Below, in pieces: positions 1 through 12,018 of a DNA stretch of 64,000 bases. Below the pieces are notes generated by a model. The model was given only the letters and a program-made list of their open reading frames with translations, was not told where the DNA came from and searched no databases. The translations under genes and the position numbers were made by a program. Positions within the stretch are counted from its first letter, which is position 1. Every line of letters begins with the position of its first letter. The stretch comes from Halictus rubicundus. Its lineage: Eukaryota; Arthropoda; Insecta; Hymenoptera; Halictidae. The stretch lies in assembly GCF_050948215.1 (NCBI RefSeq), contig NC_135149.1, forward strand, positions 12,691,001 to 12,755,000, in the 5' to 3' direction.

Positions 1-258
1 TATAGAAGGGACCTTATAAGCGACAGCCATCCGTCATTATGCCGGCGTCGCTTTCGTTTGGGAGTTCACGGAAAGAAGCCAGGAATGGGCTGCGGGGGAA
101 CGCCTTCACCGATTTTTATTCGACGTTCGAGGAATCGGTGCCGTTTTGACGATTCGTGGCGTCGTTGATGCCATTCTCGATTGTAAATTGTCCTTTCACT
201 TACTGGGAAAGATTGCGTTCAGAAAACATCTTTGAAGGTGAGTGAAGCATTCAATGCA

Positions 259-640
259 TAGTAAAGTCTTGACGTAAGCCCGATCCTGGGGTTTGTGCTG
301 TGACATAGATCGTATAGGGCTACTATATTCTTGTGACCGCGGCGGCCGCATGTAGAAAAGGACACAGCGTGTAAACACGGTCCGCGCGGCCGAAGACACA
401 CTACATACCGTCAATTAAATAGGGTTATAATTATATCGTGTTTAGTGTCATTTTAATCAGAAAAATGTCACGAATAATTTGGTAAAAGTCCCATGAAAAT
501 ATAACAAGAAATAAATAAGTTTTGTAATTGGATTAGTAGTTCACCTAATCAGAACTTAGTATGTCCCCCAGTGGAGGGGATAGGCGAACTGACTAAGATC
601 GTGGAGCTGTGTTCGGCTTAGATCAAGACTTCAATCTGTA
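259..640 (+). mobile_element. Family L MITE copy 1 (Tc1/mariner-like, TA-flanked)
   Basis: A 382-bp non-coding element with inverted ends. The left end reads GTAAAGTCTTGACGTAAGCC, and the right end read on the opposite strand contains AAGTCTTGATCTAAGCC after TACAG. The body aligns by eye with the element at 55,930-56,561: both carry CTGTGACAT near the left, TGTAAACACGG, TACCGTCAATTAA, then AAAAGTCCCATGAAA, TTTTGTAATTGGATTAGTAGT and AGTGGAGGGGATAGGCGAAC near the right. Seeing the same order twice, 55 kb apart, shows a dispersed repeat and not a gene. It has no coding capacity, so it would have depended on a transposase made elsewhere. Assignment to Tc1/mariner rests only on the TACAG-type ends and the probable TA target. 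Relative to copy 2, this copy lacks the segment with the CTCGG/CCGAG hairpin, and it keeps an uninterrupted TTAA where copy 2 has a piggyBac-type MITE. Confidence 0.75.
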
Positions 641-1691
641 TACAATAATAAAATTCAAAAAGCGTTTTCGTTCAAATTTCTTTCAACTATCTAGTGTTTT
701 AAATATTGCTCCAGAAGTAGATATTTTTTCAGATACACTTTATGTGGACAAACAGGGACTAATATTGTTGAAACCTGAAGAATCAACTTGATGGAACGAA
801 TCCAACAAGGAAGATAGTGTTACTGCCCGGCTCGCATAACATTGTAGACACTTTGGAAGACAGTTTGGGGAACAATATGGCAGGAAACCTGTCCTCTCAG
901 CTAGGAAGCGTGGACCGTTCCTCGACCGCGAAGTCAGGTTGAACTAGATGGTGCGGAACTCAGATCAGAATCGATTATGCTCACGTTCGTGGCGTTTCTG
1001 CATCGAGCTATCCGAAGTGGGCACGGGTTGCAAACGAGATCGAAGGGGAAAAGAGAAGAAGAAGAAGAAGGAGGCGAAGAAGGAAGAAGAAGAAAAGGGG
1101 GAGAAGAAGGGCAACGTAGGAAGGAACACGGTGTAACTGTTGCCACAGAGGGCACCGCTTCCACGAGGCATCCGGCGATCGTCTCTCGATAAAGGCCCCC
1201 GGAATCGATTCCTCGCTCGGTTTACTTTAATGGCGCTCCTATTGGCTCGGTAAGTACGTTATGATTTCTCTAACTAGTATCACGCACACGTCGTCCTCGT
1301 GCAAACCTAGCCTCCCGCCGAGAAGAGCGGATCAGAGCGGATCGGGACCGATCCGCTTCGTGGGCGCCCGTTTTCACCGTTTCGTTTTTCGTCCGGCAAT
1401 CTCGCGATCGTATTAACGGTAATGGCGAACGGAAATCTTCATTCGAATGGCTCGAAATTGTCTGGTCAACGGCCACGGCACCACCGTTCGGAACCATCGA
1501 ATAAACGATAAACTGCTGACCAGAGAGATCCGACGATCAAATCGCGATCATCGTTAGAAATCGCGGAGATACTATTTATTAAAATGCGATACCGATCGTG
1601 ACCGCCGGGAGAAAATGAATGAACCGTGCCATTCGGATCACTTTCTGCTGAAGGTTAGATCGGGGAATCGATCGTTGATCGATGCTGGAAG
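641..1691. other. Unannotated spacer with a purine tract
   Basis: No gene or mobile element recognised. Short overlapping reading frames on both strands around 0.93-1.19 kb arise from the purine-rich tract and have no domain features. Confidence 0.6.
1042..1111. repeat. GAA-rich purine tract
   Basis: About 70 bp of almost pure purine on the plus strand, built of GAA, GGA and AGG units with a single C interruption. Such homopurine tracts mutate by slippage and can form triplex structure, but no function is implied here. Confidence 0.85.
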
Positions 1692-1904
1692 TACAGCGAA
1701 TTCTCTATATATGTCGCCGCGGCATGGCGGATAAATATAGCGGAATTATCCCCACTACCACGGGGTATACCCCGCGAGGGGCCAAGAAGTTCGAGAGGCC
1801 TTGGTTGCGGAGGAGTGTAAGGTGGAACAAAGAATAATATATGCTACTCGATATATGTCCATGGCTAGACCCGTGTTTTTGACAAATATCGAGTAAACAC
1901 TGTA
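1692..1904 (+). mobile_element. Family M MITE, copy 1 (TA-flanked)
   Basis: A 213-bp element. The left end is TACAGCGAATTCTCTATATA and the right end is ATATCGAGTAAACACTGTA, so the ends are imperfect inverted repeats bounded by TA. Internally it has TTATCCCCACTACC, a perfect 14-bp palindrome CGGGGTATACCCCG at 1761-1774, GAGGAGTGTAAGG, and GGCTAGACCCGTGTTTTTGAC. Ten other complete or partial copies share this order. The CCTCGG/CCGAGG stem seen in other copies is damaged here (CCTTGG...CGGAGG), which suggests an older copy. There is no open reading frame of note. The TA boundary and CAGTG-like termini fit a non-autonomous Tc1/mariner element. Confidence 0.85.
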
Positions 1905-4900
1905 TAATGGATTCAATTGGTCCAGTTGGAAAAGGAAATCGGACACCAATCTTTTAGAATTCATTTCTAACACCAAGGGTTGAAAGTACATAGCTCAGAA
2001 CCGAAGGACCCAACAGAATATAGGAAGGGATGATTCGCATAGCAAATTAATTTCCACGTATTGCTCAGTTTTTAGGAGTATGCGAGTGAAGCTGAAGATA
2101 CCGCCAAGGACAGGTTTCTGGAAAGTATACGGCCCAGAATCAGGTGATGCAACAAAGCATGGGAGGCCAATAATCTAAGGACGATTCCGCGGAGAACGAC
2201 CGATCCACTTTACCAGACGATTTGTCAGGGCGGAATGATGCCGATACCGATCGTCATCGAAAGCCGGGAATGCGAAGGGGCGGAGGGAAACAAAGACGGT
2301 TCGCTGCCGCATTCCGACGAGTGACCGGGGCGGGCCTTTAATATAAATAGAACCGTACAATACGTCCAGTCGAGCAATCATCGTGCCCGCTCGTCGAAGC
2401 AGTTTTAAGCCCGTGTCAAGTCCGTGACTTTACACACAGCTCGGTGTGTATACGAGCCGAGACCGGTGATCTCGAAGGGGCGAACAGCGCATCCGAGAGG
2501 CCGTGTTATCTGAAATATTGCGGCCGTATCTCGCTTAGCGTTGCGCGCCGTACGCTCGGCATCGCGAGTGACCCTTATCGAGCATGAGCGCGACCTTTCA
2601 CCGCCGCTGAAAGAACCAACGTAATAACTCGCGGCGATAATCGGCCGGGAATAAGAAGGGGGAAAAAAAACCGGGCCCCGGGGCCCCGATACCGGGCCCC
2701 GTTCGCGCGCCACAATAAATAAGACTTCAACGTGGCACCGAGGAATCTGCGGGGCTTAACACGTGAGGACGCCCTGGGTGGTAATAGGCTGACTTTATAT
2801 GTGGGTGCGCGCAACGGTTTGCTGCTCCTCGACTCTATCCGCGGACGTGTCCCCACCGATGATCTCCTTTGATACAGAAATCTTGATTGGACCGGTATCT
2901 CGAAGCTCTCCTGCGATGCCGAGAGGTGTCCCCTAAATCTGAGTCAACTGGAACTGCTACCGCCCATTTTCGCTACTTAATTTGATCGCTTTCCCAGCAT
3001 AGAAATCGCCGACGTGCTCTACTTTGTGTGCTCTAGCGATGATCTCTTTCGATACCCGCAGAAATCTTGATCGCGCGATCGTAATCGTAATGTGTTCAGC
3101 CGGTTTTCTTAAATTAATTTCATTGCTTGCGATTCACAGAAATGGTTGTCCAAATGGTTCGCCCCTCGTGTCCTGGAGATGGTCTCTTTCGATTCACATA
3201 GTAATCTTGATTGGATCATCCCTGAAATGGATTCTAAAAGGATTCGTTGGGAACGGGGTCCTTGAAATTTCAAGTTTTGCAGAACCTATTTTCAGAATTT
3301 TATTTCACCACTTTCGAAATGAGTGGACAACCAAGTGACCCGGAATTCGGATCTAATATCCTTCCAGCAAAAGTTGACTTCGATGCTTTTAATTGGTGAG
3401 CTAACGTGCGGTCTTCTAACGCTGACACCTGTGGAGTTGCTCTTGGAATGGCTGTGCAAGCGGTCTCTAATATTTCTTAGCGATGCTTTGATACTTGATA
3501 AGCACTGTTGTTTGTGCAAAGTCTTATGAAGGAGATTCAGAAATTCCTCTTCGATTCTCGACGGACTTTCAAGAACCCAGGGTTGTAATTCAACGAATGC
3601 TCGGGCAACAATGTAGAAATATTTACACGAACGGTCCAGGCCCCGGCGACACTTCTTCGGCCAGGAACGAGGCACGCAGTTTCCCAGGAAAGTATCTTTT
3701 GCTCGTCATAAATTCAATACGCGAGGCCGGTTCGCGGAATCGAAAATTGTCGCAAAACTCGTCCGGCGTTACAAGACCTGCGTTCGAAACACGATTTCCC
3801 CACGGTGAAAGCTAACGGGGACAAAGAGTATATCGATACGTATTGTTCGGAGCTGGTCGGCGATGTAATTTCGTAATTACAGAAAACGCGTGGCCGTTTT
3901 TCTTCGCCGGGGGAGCCAACGCGAACGGGGAGAGGGCTTCAGTCATTTCTGCGGCTCGGCCGGCGAAAGAAATGTTATCCCGGCGGAGTGACCGTCATCC
4001 GGATGCCGGGCACGCACCGCACGTCGGCCAAGGTAATTCCGGTATTTATCCCAGCATTAACTGTCCACGCTAACGAGCGAATCTCCAGCGATTCCGGGGA
4101 CGTTCGCCGCGGAATATTTCGATTCGACTCGCGTCGCGAGACGTCGTCAAGCTGGCGGGCCCCGTGACGCGAACGGGCGTAAAGGGAGGACGGGCCTCAC
4201 GGGCCCAGGCGTCCCGTCGTATTATGCAAAACGGCGCTCCGGCCTGCCTGCTTCGCTCTGCCTACTTGCGCGAGATCGATACATCGGACACCGGTAGACC
4301 ACCGCCGCAGATCCACGGCGTGCCTCGGTCAATTTATGACGTCGCGTTGCTAACAATCAACATCGAATTTAGCGAGATAATTCTGCGCACACCTGTTCCC
4401 TGAACGAACAATACACTGAGAAACAATGTTTTTCTCTCGGCGTTGTAACGGAAATCGGACTAAATAGATTTGCGGTTTTCACGAATTTTTTTCGGAAAAC
4501 TATTGAATCTTATGCATTGGGATTTGGCACACTTGTTTATTGGTATTTGAAGCACACGTATGATTTTTTAAAAATAAAAATAATCACAATTCCGTGAGTT
4601 ATATGTCCTTTTTTTTTGAGAGAGTATGTTTTCCTTCTATTGATCTGAAAGAAAACAATTGTTGTTTGCGGCTATGGCCCGAACTAAATAAAATTAATAA
4701 CCTTGTAGGTGCTTGATATGAACTCAGGTCTGTCAGGATTTCATCTGATCTCCTAGCTTCGTGAATGTCAAGTTCTGCTTGATTTTGTTCGTTCCAGTGA
4801 CGAGGTCGCGTCGAGAATGATTAAAAAGATTTCTGTGGAAAAATTGATAACGATCTGAATTGACCTACTGCAGGACAGGAACAGGAACTCGGGACGACCG

Positions 4901-6145
4901 GCTATTCTTCGTTTCCCGCGAATACCTGTCGGCGAAACGGAACGCACGATCCGATCTGTGACTTGGCCAAAGCCGGACTTCGGGTTCAGATACGATCCGA
5001 GCTATCCCCGGGAATAAATATCCCGAACGTCTTTCCAGGCTGGCCAGTTCTCCTTGTCGAGATCCCGTCGACAGACGGATGGACGAGAGATAATTGTCGA
5101 GCGCGTCGATCGTGCCAACAGATTGTCTCTCGCGGAGAGCACGGATAGAAGGTGCCGATGATTTCTTCGTCCTCGATTAGGTGACGCAATCGAGGGCGGT
5201 GGATGGAGGATCGGACGAACGAGGGTCAGATCGATCGTTCGATCGATCCCGTCGATACGATGCCGCGGGTCTCGGACCGATGATGACGCAAATCAAGGAT
5301 ACGTATCGGTCCGACACTTTTGGTGGCGACTTTTAATTACTTGTCTGCCAGGTGTCATCGTTCTCTGCCGAGAACGTACATATCACTCTCGTTCCCTTCG
5401 ACTTTCCAAGGTGGTAATGAGCTTGCCATGCGCCGGGAACTCTCGGTTTTTCATAATAAAATTATACTACATTCGTGAATTTTTTCAATTTTATGGAATT
5501 CCGTATTACAATAATTAATTAACGTTCCTTCTAAGAAAAATTTGAAATTGCAAAGTATTTAAATTTATGTAAATGTTCAATGATATTTGATATTAGTCAC
5601 CAAATTTCAATCCCGAGAAATCAAACATTTTACTGAATATATTTTTCTGCGTGAAAGTCAGCGTCATCGGTGCCAGTCATCGAGCAATCGCTGATCGATG
5701 CACTGAGAGGCTCATTTACATTCCACGCGCTATGACAAAGAGGAAACCGAAGAAAAAAGTCAGGGATGAGTACAAATGTCCGCCGTTCCTCGGTTGTACA
5801 GAAAAATATGCGGAAGAGAATACTTGTCGGGTACACGCGGCTATATTGTACTTTGCGTGGGTGCGTTCCATCGCGTCGATCGCAGAGGACGTACACGATA
5901 TGGGACGACTTCGATTCGATCTGTCACTCCCCAATCGCGGCGAGGAACAGTCGAAACCGTTTTCGCGTTGGCTTTCACGCGCGGCCATGTTTCGCTTCCT
6001 AGTACGGGAAATGGCGACGGACGCTTTCGGATTTCACAAAAGTCCCATTCTATTCAGAAAATTCCGCACTTCGCACTGACATGTTGAAGTGAACGTGACT
6101 TCCCAACCACGTGTGTGTCCAATCGTTAATATTCATTAATTTATT
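1905..6145. other. Unannotated spacer, mixed composition
   Basis: No recognisable gene or complete mobile element. It alternates GC-rich stretches (about 2.2-2.8, 3.9-4.3, 4.9-5.4 kb) with AT-rich ones (4.4-4.9, 5.45-5.65 kb). Reading frames of up to 142 codons occur but show no domain, signal peptide or compositional sign of coding, and several overlap on opposite strands. Diverged direct repeats at 2,858-3,212 are listed separately. Confidence 0.55.
2858..3212 (+). repeat. Three diverged direct copies of a ~33-bp motif
   Basis: The motif GATGATCTCTTTCGATAC...AGAAATCTTGAT occurs at about 2858-2890, 3038-3071 and 3178-3212, starts 180 and 140 bp apart. The copies differ by substitutions and small indels. 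This looks like the remains of an old tandem duplication; it is not a CRISPR array, since spacers and repeats are irregular. Confidence 0.6.
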
Positions 6146-6327
6146 CAGTGGCGGCTCGCGTATCGACACTGTGGAACTGCAGCACCCCCTATTTCCACGT
6201 GATATTATCGGTAACATATAACATAATAAAAAAATACAAAAATCTTTTTATAGAACTATGCGCTTCACAGTTCCAGTGGCGTGGTGCACCCAGCACCCCC
6301 ACTAATTTTATCTATGAGTCGCCACTG
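6146..6327 (+). mobile_element. hAT-type MITE, CAGTGGCG termini
   Basis: A 182-bp element with inverted ends CAGTGGCGGCTCGCG at the left and GAGTCGCCACTG at the right. It is flanked by an 8-bp direct repeat with one mismatch, AATTTATT at 6138-6145 and AATTTCTT at 6328-6335. An 8-bp target duplication with a CAGTG-type end is diagnostic of the hAT superfamily. There is no transposase, so it is non-autonomous. The interior is AT-rich with a second CAGTGGCG-like motif near 6271, a reason for caution about the exact internal structure. No second copy is apparent in the window. Confidence 0.8.
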
Positions 6328-7680
6328 AATTTCTTGTAATTCTGTATTAATCTGGAAGTTTTGAGGTACCTGAAATACCGTGAAATTTTTTAAATAATCT
6401 AGCAATATACTTGTGGATTTTATGCATTCCTGATAAAAACGAATAGGCGAAATACAAACCTGTGAATTCCAGAGTCTAATAACATTGCTACACAAGTGTC
6501 AAAATATCACTATACAAAAAATTGAAGTACATTAAAAAGAACGTCACCAGGGAATAATTAACTCTCAATCCTTGACAGGAGTATTTCTTTGATCGTGCAT
6601 AAAAATTGAGGAACATTTTTAAGACATCGTCGCTCAGTGAATAAAATTAATTACAACCTTGTGTTCTTTTTTATCGGGACTTTTTACTGGCATCAAAAAT
6701 TCCATAGATTTCGCGAGTCTCCTTTTCGGCAATTCAGGATTAAATCTGTCGAAACAGGTTCTCGATTGTCAGCGTGCCAATTCCTGCAGGAATTTAGAAA
6801 AGAAAATAATTTATTCTCGGCTCCTGGTCTTTACTGTTTTAAGAAAAAGTATGCTAAACCGAGGAGGATTGTGCACCAAACCGCCAAAGGATTACCGGTC
6901 TGGCGGAAGGTAATCGGTGATTTACGTTCACGTAGCTTCCCGCGAATCCTTCGACCAGCAAAAAATTTTACTGCACCTAATCCGCCGACAAATGTCAAGG
7001 AAACGTTGCCCCACTCTGTGGCTGAGCCGGCAACGCCTGTTGGGCCCGATCTGGGCCCGAATCTCCGTCCTCTGGTCCACGGAAGTGTCCGAGTCGCGTT
7101 TCGAACAAAAGTCTACACTACTTATTTTCGACCTAGTAAAATGATTACGAAAAAATTGCCTGTAACATCAGGGGCCATTTTCTAATCAGCTGGTATGGTT
7201 CACCGAAGGAAACGGCGCGGCGCGCGGCGTTTTTCCGATTCATCCGTTCAGCGTTCATGCTTCCGTAACTCCCACAAGACCGTATAAGCATCGCGGCCCC
7301 CCCACCATCGCAGCTGTTGGGACCCGTACGGGCCCGGGGCCCGGGGCCACGGGGATAAATTTCTAAGTGAGCGGCGTGCTGCATCACCATATAGGAGAAT
7401 AATGTGACATTTTTTCCCACGTGGCCTCTCTCTCCGAACGAGGAAGAAGGTAACACAGGCTGGCCATACAGATATTCCTAACATGGTACCCGAGCCGCCT
7501 CTTTACACTGCGAGCGCGCGGAGCCTGTTCCCCGGGTGCGGGCCGCACGAAACCGCGTGTGCACGCCTCGTAACTTATCTAGCGTTACGTTTACACGGGG
7601 CAACACATCCCCCTACCAACGGGCTCGTCCTGTACTCTGCATTTGTCGATGCGATAATAGAAAGTGTCCGGCAATAGGTG

Positions 7681-7890
7681 TGCACCGGGCTGTGCAACGC
7701 GTTGCACCGAGATGCACGATTACGGCGGTCATTAGTTGCCCGCGACGTCGCTGCTTTTGGCCCGCAAACAGGCCCGTTATTCAGATGCGGCCTGCGTCGG
7801 GGGCCCCTGCACTTGCACCGCGGTGCACCTCCGTTCGCGTCCACGCAAATGCACGGAGAACTGCATAGGTGTCGTCTCCTGTAAATTGCA
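7681..7890. promoter_or_regulatory. Dense TGCA/TGCAC motif cluster (function unknown)
   Basis: Ten TGCA tetramers occur on the plus strand in 210 bp (7681, 7693, 7703, 7713, 7808, 7814, 7824, 7850, 7862, 7887), eight of them TGCAC. About one would be expected by chance. TGCA is self-complementary, so the cluster reads the same on either strand. A homotypic motif cluster of this kind can mark a regulatory element, but I do not know a factor that fits, and a decayed repeat is the alternative. Confidence 0.3.
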
Positions 7891-8148
7891 CTTCCAGAAA
7901 GAAACCTCCACACTTCCACTGTTCCTTTCGCGAAATTATTAAAGGATTCGTGGTATCGTAAAATCGAATTCACTTCTTGTATTGGAACGTGTAATATGAA
8001 ATAGCTGATCTCGATTCACAATTTGATAATTCGAATGATTTTGTATTGAACGTTAAGAAGCCCTTTGAGAAAAGTAATCCATGAAGAATTGTATGCATAT
8101 AGTTTTAAAGGAAGACATAGCTGTTAATATTTTAAAAAATCTTGAATG

Positions 8149-8168
8149 AATCGTCCATTCGGACGATT
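8149..8168. repeat. Short perfect inverted repeat
   Basis: AATCGTCC and GGACGATT form 8-bp arms around a 4-base loop (ATTC) in an AT-rich stretch. No gene flanks it, so calling it a terminator or operator is not justified. Confidence 0.6.
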
Positions 8169-10505
8169 AAATTCCAAATGTTTCGAATGCAGGATTTTCT
8201 TGAAATTTTATATTTGAAAAATACAGTCTGTAACCAGTTCGAATTGAATTTGTAATAGCTGTTTAGGTTTTCGCAAAATTGAGTACATTATCGTCTATTA
8301 ATCCTCCAATTGAGAAACCGGTGGACCGTGAGGATTAATTGCTTCGCACCGGTGGCAACCGCTGGCTGAAAAGTTGTGGCCCGACGGAGAACACGCGTCG
8401 AATTAGCGGACGAGGCGGGCTCGGAACGTTACCAATCGTGGGCTCCTTTGCTCCTCTCATTAAATCACATCTGCATCGTCCACGGAGTTTACATAAGTCA
8501 GCCAAAGTGGCTCCGCTAACGATCCGGAAGAAGGACCGCATCAGCGAAATTGCAGTTAATGGCACGGTTCAACGCCCACCGCCAGCTTTTTGCTCGCCGA
8601 AGGTGAAAAAGACCGAAGAAATATGAGACTTTATCCCCACCCCAGGTGTGTTCCTCACCTCTGCCACCCTGCCCCTTCCACCCCCTTGGTTCTTGTGCCC
8701 TGGTTCGGGCTACGGTGCAGTTTACAATTTAATGAACCTCTTCGAGACGGAATAAAAGGCAACGTTACGTTAATAATAGGGGAAGGGGGGATATTGCTAA
8801 TGTTATTAAATCCACTTTACCGGTACACGACGAATTTACAAGATAATTGATACGGGCGGAATAGCAAGAAAACACAACTCCTAACAGGGACTATACTGCT
8901 CGCGCGCCGCGCCGGAGAGAAAGGTTCGTGGTTGTGTATCACGATCGAAGAAAAAAAAAACAACAAAATCCCGGACGATCGAACTATACGGGGGAACTCC
9001 GACGAAATCACGGTGATCGTTAATCACGGCCGCTTATCGATGCACACGTGTCGGCACAATAAGCGGCTATCGAGAACCTTTTCTCGATCTACCGATGCTC
9101 GCCAAGGTGGGAACAATGGCGTTGTCCAATTATTAAGAGAAACGGTGCCCCCATCAGCCGCAAAAACGCCGGCGGAGGTCGATCAAGTTTTGATAAACCG
9201 TGTAATTTCGCGGTGGATCGCGAACAAAGACGTGCACTTATCTCTACCAACATGGAAACTTGCACCTACCCACCTGTTATCCGAAATATTTTTCTAGCGC
9301 CGTCGCCCGGTGCCACCAGACGTCATCATCGGGTCCCGATCACCTCGGCAATGATCCGTGACCTTACATTGACCTTCGCAATCATTTCGGTGCCACCAGA
9401 CATATTTTTAGCAGCGGTAACAGACCACCCCAGCGACAAATAAAAATCGTTTTTACACTCGGGTCAGTAATATGGACACGGCGATGCAATAAAGAGTGCC
9501 GCAGCGACAAATGAAAAATGAGTTTGAACATCCGTTAGGTTCGCGTGCTCTAGTGTATTTACGAGAAGTAGAACTGGTAGGTCATGATCAGACGCTTCAG
9601 AGTTGATTCCCACTCAAACTCGATTTTCTCGAAAACGAGGGATTAACTGTCCGCGCGTATGATGAATATACATACACGTAGAGAAGGCTGAAGATTATTT
9701 TCAACAGTAAAGTACGTTTCTTTCTTCACTGCAAGCTCATGAAGAGATGGCTACGAATTAATTTGTACTCAATTCCTCGTTATTCACTGATCAACTGTGT
9801 TGACCACTTCTTGCACTGAGACGTTCGCTACCACCATTTTTTTTTCAATGGTTATGAACTCGTGGACTTCACAAATATTATACTTGTTCTACGACTCTAA
9901 ATAACCTACACAAAGAAAAAGACAAGCTTGATTTAAAATACAAGATTGTGGACGTCGCACATGTGTGACAGTGCAAGGTGTCGAAAAGCACGTGCCCAAA
10001 AATTGCTTAAACATCGCCCAATCAGATTCCCAGGCTAGACTATCGAAACGAACGGTGTTTCTAGGTGCATGGGGGTTCGGATGGCGTGAAAGTGTTGCAA
10101 GATGCCAAAGTCGGATCCCACGGGCCCCCGTAAAGCCGCGGCGAGGCGAGGGGGCCTAGGGAACAGATCAAAATCAACCGTTCACGCTGCTTTCGCTATC
10201 GGACCTCCGACGTAGCCGTGGCGAGGATTTTGCCGGGGACTGTATCCCTAACGATATGCGATTGTCGCCCCATTAGATGCACCTCTCACAGGCCGGTATA
10301 TGGATATCTTCGCTCCTCTCTCCATATAGTGGCGGAGCCCCCATAGCGCTGTTTATCTCTCGACTATGGCAGCGCCCGGACTCATATAACGAGACGAACC
10401 GACCCCGGTTCGCTTTCGAACAATGGTCGCGGTCTGCGGTCCGATCATAACCGCGAGAAGGGAGGCATGCTGCATACAGAGGGGACAGAGGTGGGCTTCA
10501 AAGGA

Positions 10506-10557
10506 GGGGGGGATAGAGGGGCTGCAAAAGGGGCAGAGGGAGATACAGGGGGGAGGG
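10506..10557 (+). repeat. G-rich tract with G-quadruplex potential
   Basis: Runs of three to seven G occur at 10506-10512, 10518-10521, 10530-10533, 10538-10540, 10548-10553 and 10555-10557. The last four runs are separated by loops of 4, 7 and 1 bases and so satisfy the usual G-quadruplex pattern. The surrounding 10.43-10.60 kb is purine-rich. No adjacent gene is recognised. Confidence 0.6.
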
Positions 10558-11055
10558 AGGCTGCCGGATAGAAGAGGAATAAGAAGAGGCGAGCAAGGCG
10601 CCTCCTCCTTGTTCGCTTCTACTCTCGCACCTCTGTTCCTCTAGCACCGCCGAAGATTGCTCTTGATTTATGTATCTGGACCAGGATATGAGCCGGTTGC
10701 ATCCTGTCGGCGGATTAATTGGAACGTAGGTTCTCTAGGTCCCAGCATTACTGGGTCAAGCCGCGGTAACCCCTGATGCACGGATCCCCGCAACTCCTGC
10801 AACTCGGCGGCGAACGGTTCGGCTTTGATCGCGATGTAGGCTAATGAAGGTTTCTACCCTGATTGAGATATCTCTGTCAGACGCGGTTGCTCTTCGAGGG
10901 AAATGGCGCCCGGCGGGTGGAGGAGCTTTGTTCCTGGTCGATGCTGTTGCGCACACGCAGGAAACGCTGATGAGTACCAGATTCAAAGCTTAATAATTAA
11001 ATATTTACAAAAATTCGTGCTGCTCAGCAGATGATGACGGAGGGTCCTATAGTAA

Positions 11056-11352
11056 TTTAAGGTACGTCCTAGGAGATTCTGGAGATGCAGCGTTCGACGG
11101 GCCACCAAATGAAAAATGAAGATATCTAGGTCTAAAGAAAAGGGGATACCAGCGATCAACAAACCCCCAACTTCAAAGATTTAGGGTACATCCTAGCAGA
11201 CTCCTGAGATAAAGTATCAAATTATTCACCGAATACAGTAGAAGAATAATTGGTGTTCCAGAGCTGATATTCAGTGTCAAGAGTCAAATAATAAAAAGAA
11301 GATATTGACAATTAGGATCTTGGGAAATTAGAGTGCATCCTGAGTAGCTACT
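11056..11352 (+). repeat. Three diverged direct copies of a ~30-bp motif
   Basis: TTTAAGGTACGTCCTAGGAG at 11056, TTTAGGGTACATCCTAGCAG at 11180 and a weaker match, AAATTAGAGTGCATCCTGAG, at 11326 are spaced 124 and 146 bp apart. The first two continue with a similar tail ending in GAGAT. This is most simply a decayed tandem repeat. Confidence 0.5.
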
Positions 11353-12018
11353 TTTGATGGAGTTTCACAAGCACTGCGATTGGCACAACTCTGTGCAACC
11401 GGCGCACAGTACACTCTACCTAAAAAGCCCGTGTATTATCGCCCTTAAAAACATCATCGTTTTTCACCAGATCCAGACTATAGTCCTGTTAGCTCGCCAA
11501 GATACCTCATTACCCGCAGAGCTCCTAACATTTCAAGTTTCCATATTTAATTCTCTACCCCATCCATTACCGCGTGTTTTGCCCGGCTATAGAGTCCGTC
11601 CTATTGCCGCGAACGTTAGCGTTCCGCCGTTTTTACCTCCCACGGTCTAAATCATACGGTGTCTCGGGAAATCGAATATTCGCCTGGGAACACGCAAAGA
11701 ACCGAGAAAACCGAAGCTGCCTATGCGCCGGTAGGCTCGCAGGAAATGAACGGTGGGCGCCACTCGGAAAAATAGGCCGTTGTGCCACGGACCAGAGCTA
11801 ATTGGAATTAGAAATAAGTTGTCCAGCGTTACCCAACTTAACAGCGTCGCGATGGCTCGCCGGGACGAGCGGCACAGTGTTATCGGGCTCGCGGATCGCG
11901 CGATAAAACGATAGGAAATGCGGTTAGGCGATATTGTTGATAGCGGAGCGAGCCGATATATAGGGTGGTTCGGCAACCGGTATCAAGTGCGAGAAGAATT
12001 TTCACTTGACGCTTCCTT

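Larger units (their letters stand above)
6328..12018. other. Unannotated spacer, 5.7 kb
   Basis: No gene recognised. The longest frame (6637-7185 plus, 182 codons) has no recognisable domain and I treat it as chance. Local oddities are a cluster of TGCA motifs at 7681-7890, a hairpin AATCGTCC/GGACGATT at 8149-8168, a G-rich tract near 10.5 kb and diverged direct repeats at 11.06-11.35 kb. AT-rich stretches lie at 7.9-8.3 and 9.6-9.95 kb. A short TCGATTTTCTCGAAAACGA motif near 9.62 kb resembles the core of the repeats at 12.3 and 16.3 kb. Confidence 0.5.

Noticed and set aside
1692..1904. Family M as a SINE
   Set aside because: The copies have inverted ends and TA borders, no A-rich tail and no RNA polymerase III boxes, so a DNA transposon origin fits better.
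2858..3212. Possible CRISPR-like array
   Set aside because: Only three diverged copies with unequal spacing, in a eukaryotic context.
6637..7185. 182-codon plus-strand frame
   Set aside because: No recognisable domain or repeat, and only one such frame of this length in the neighbourhood. The length is compatible with chance in 64 kb read in six frames.
8149..8168. Rho-independent terminator
   Set aside because: A short hairpin without a following T-run or an upstream gene, and the DNA is not bacterial.
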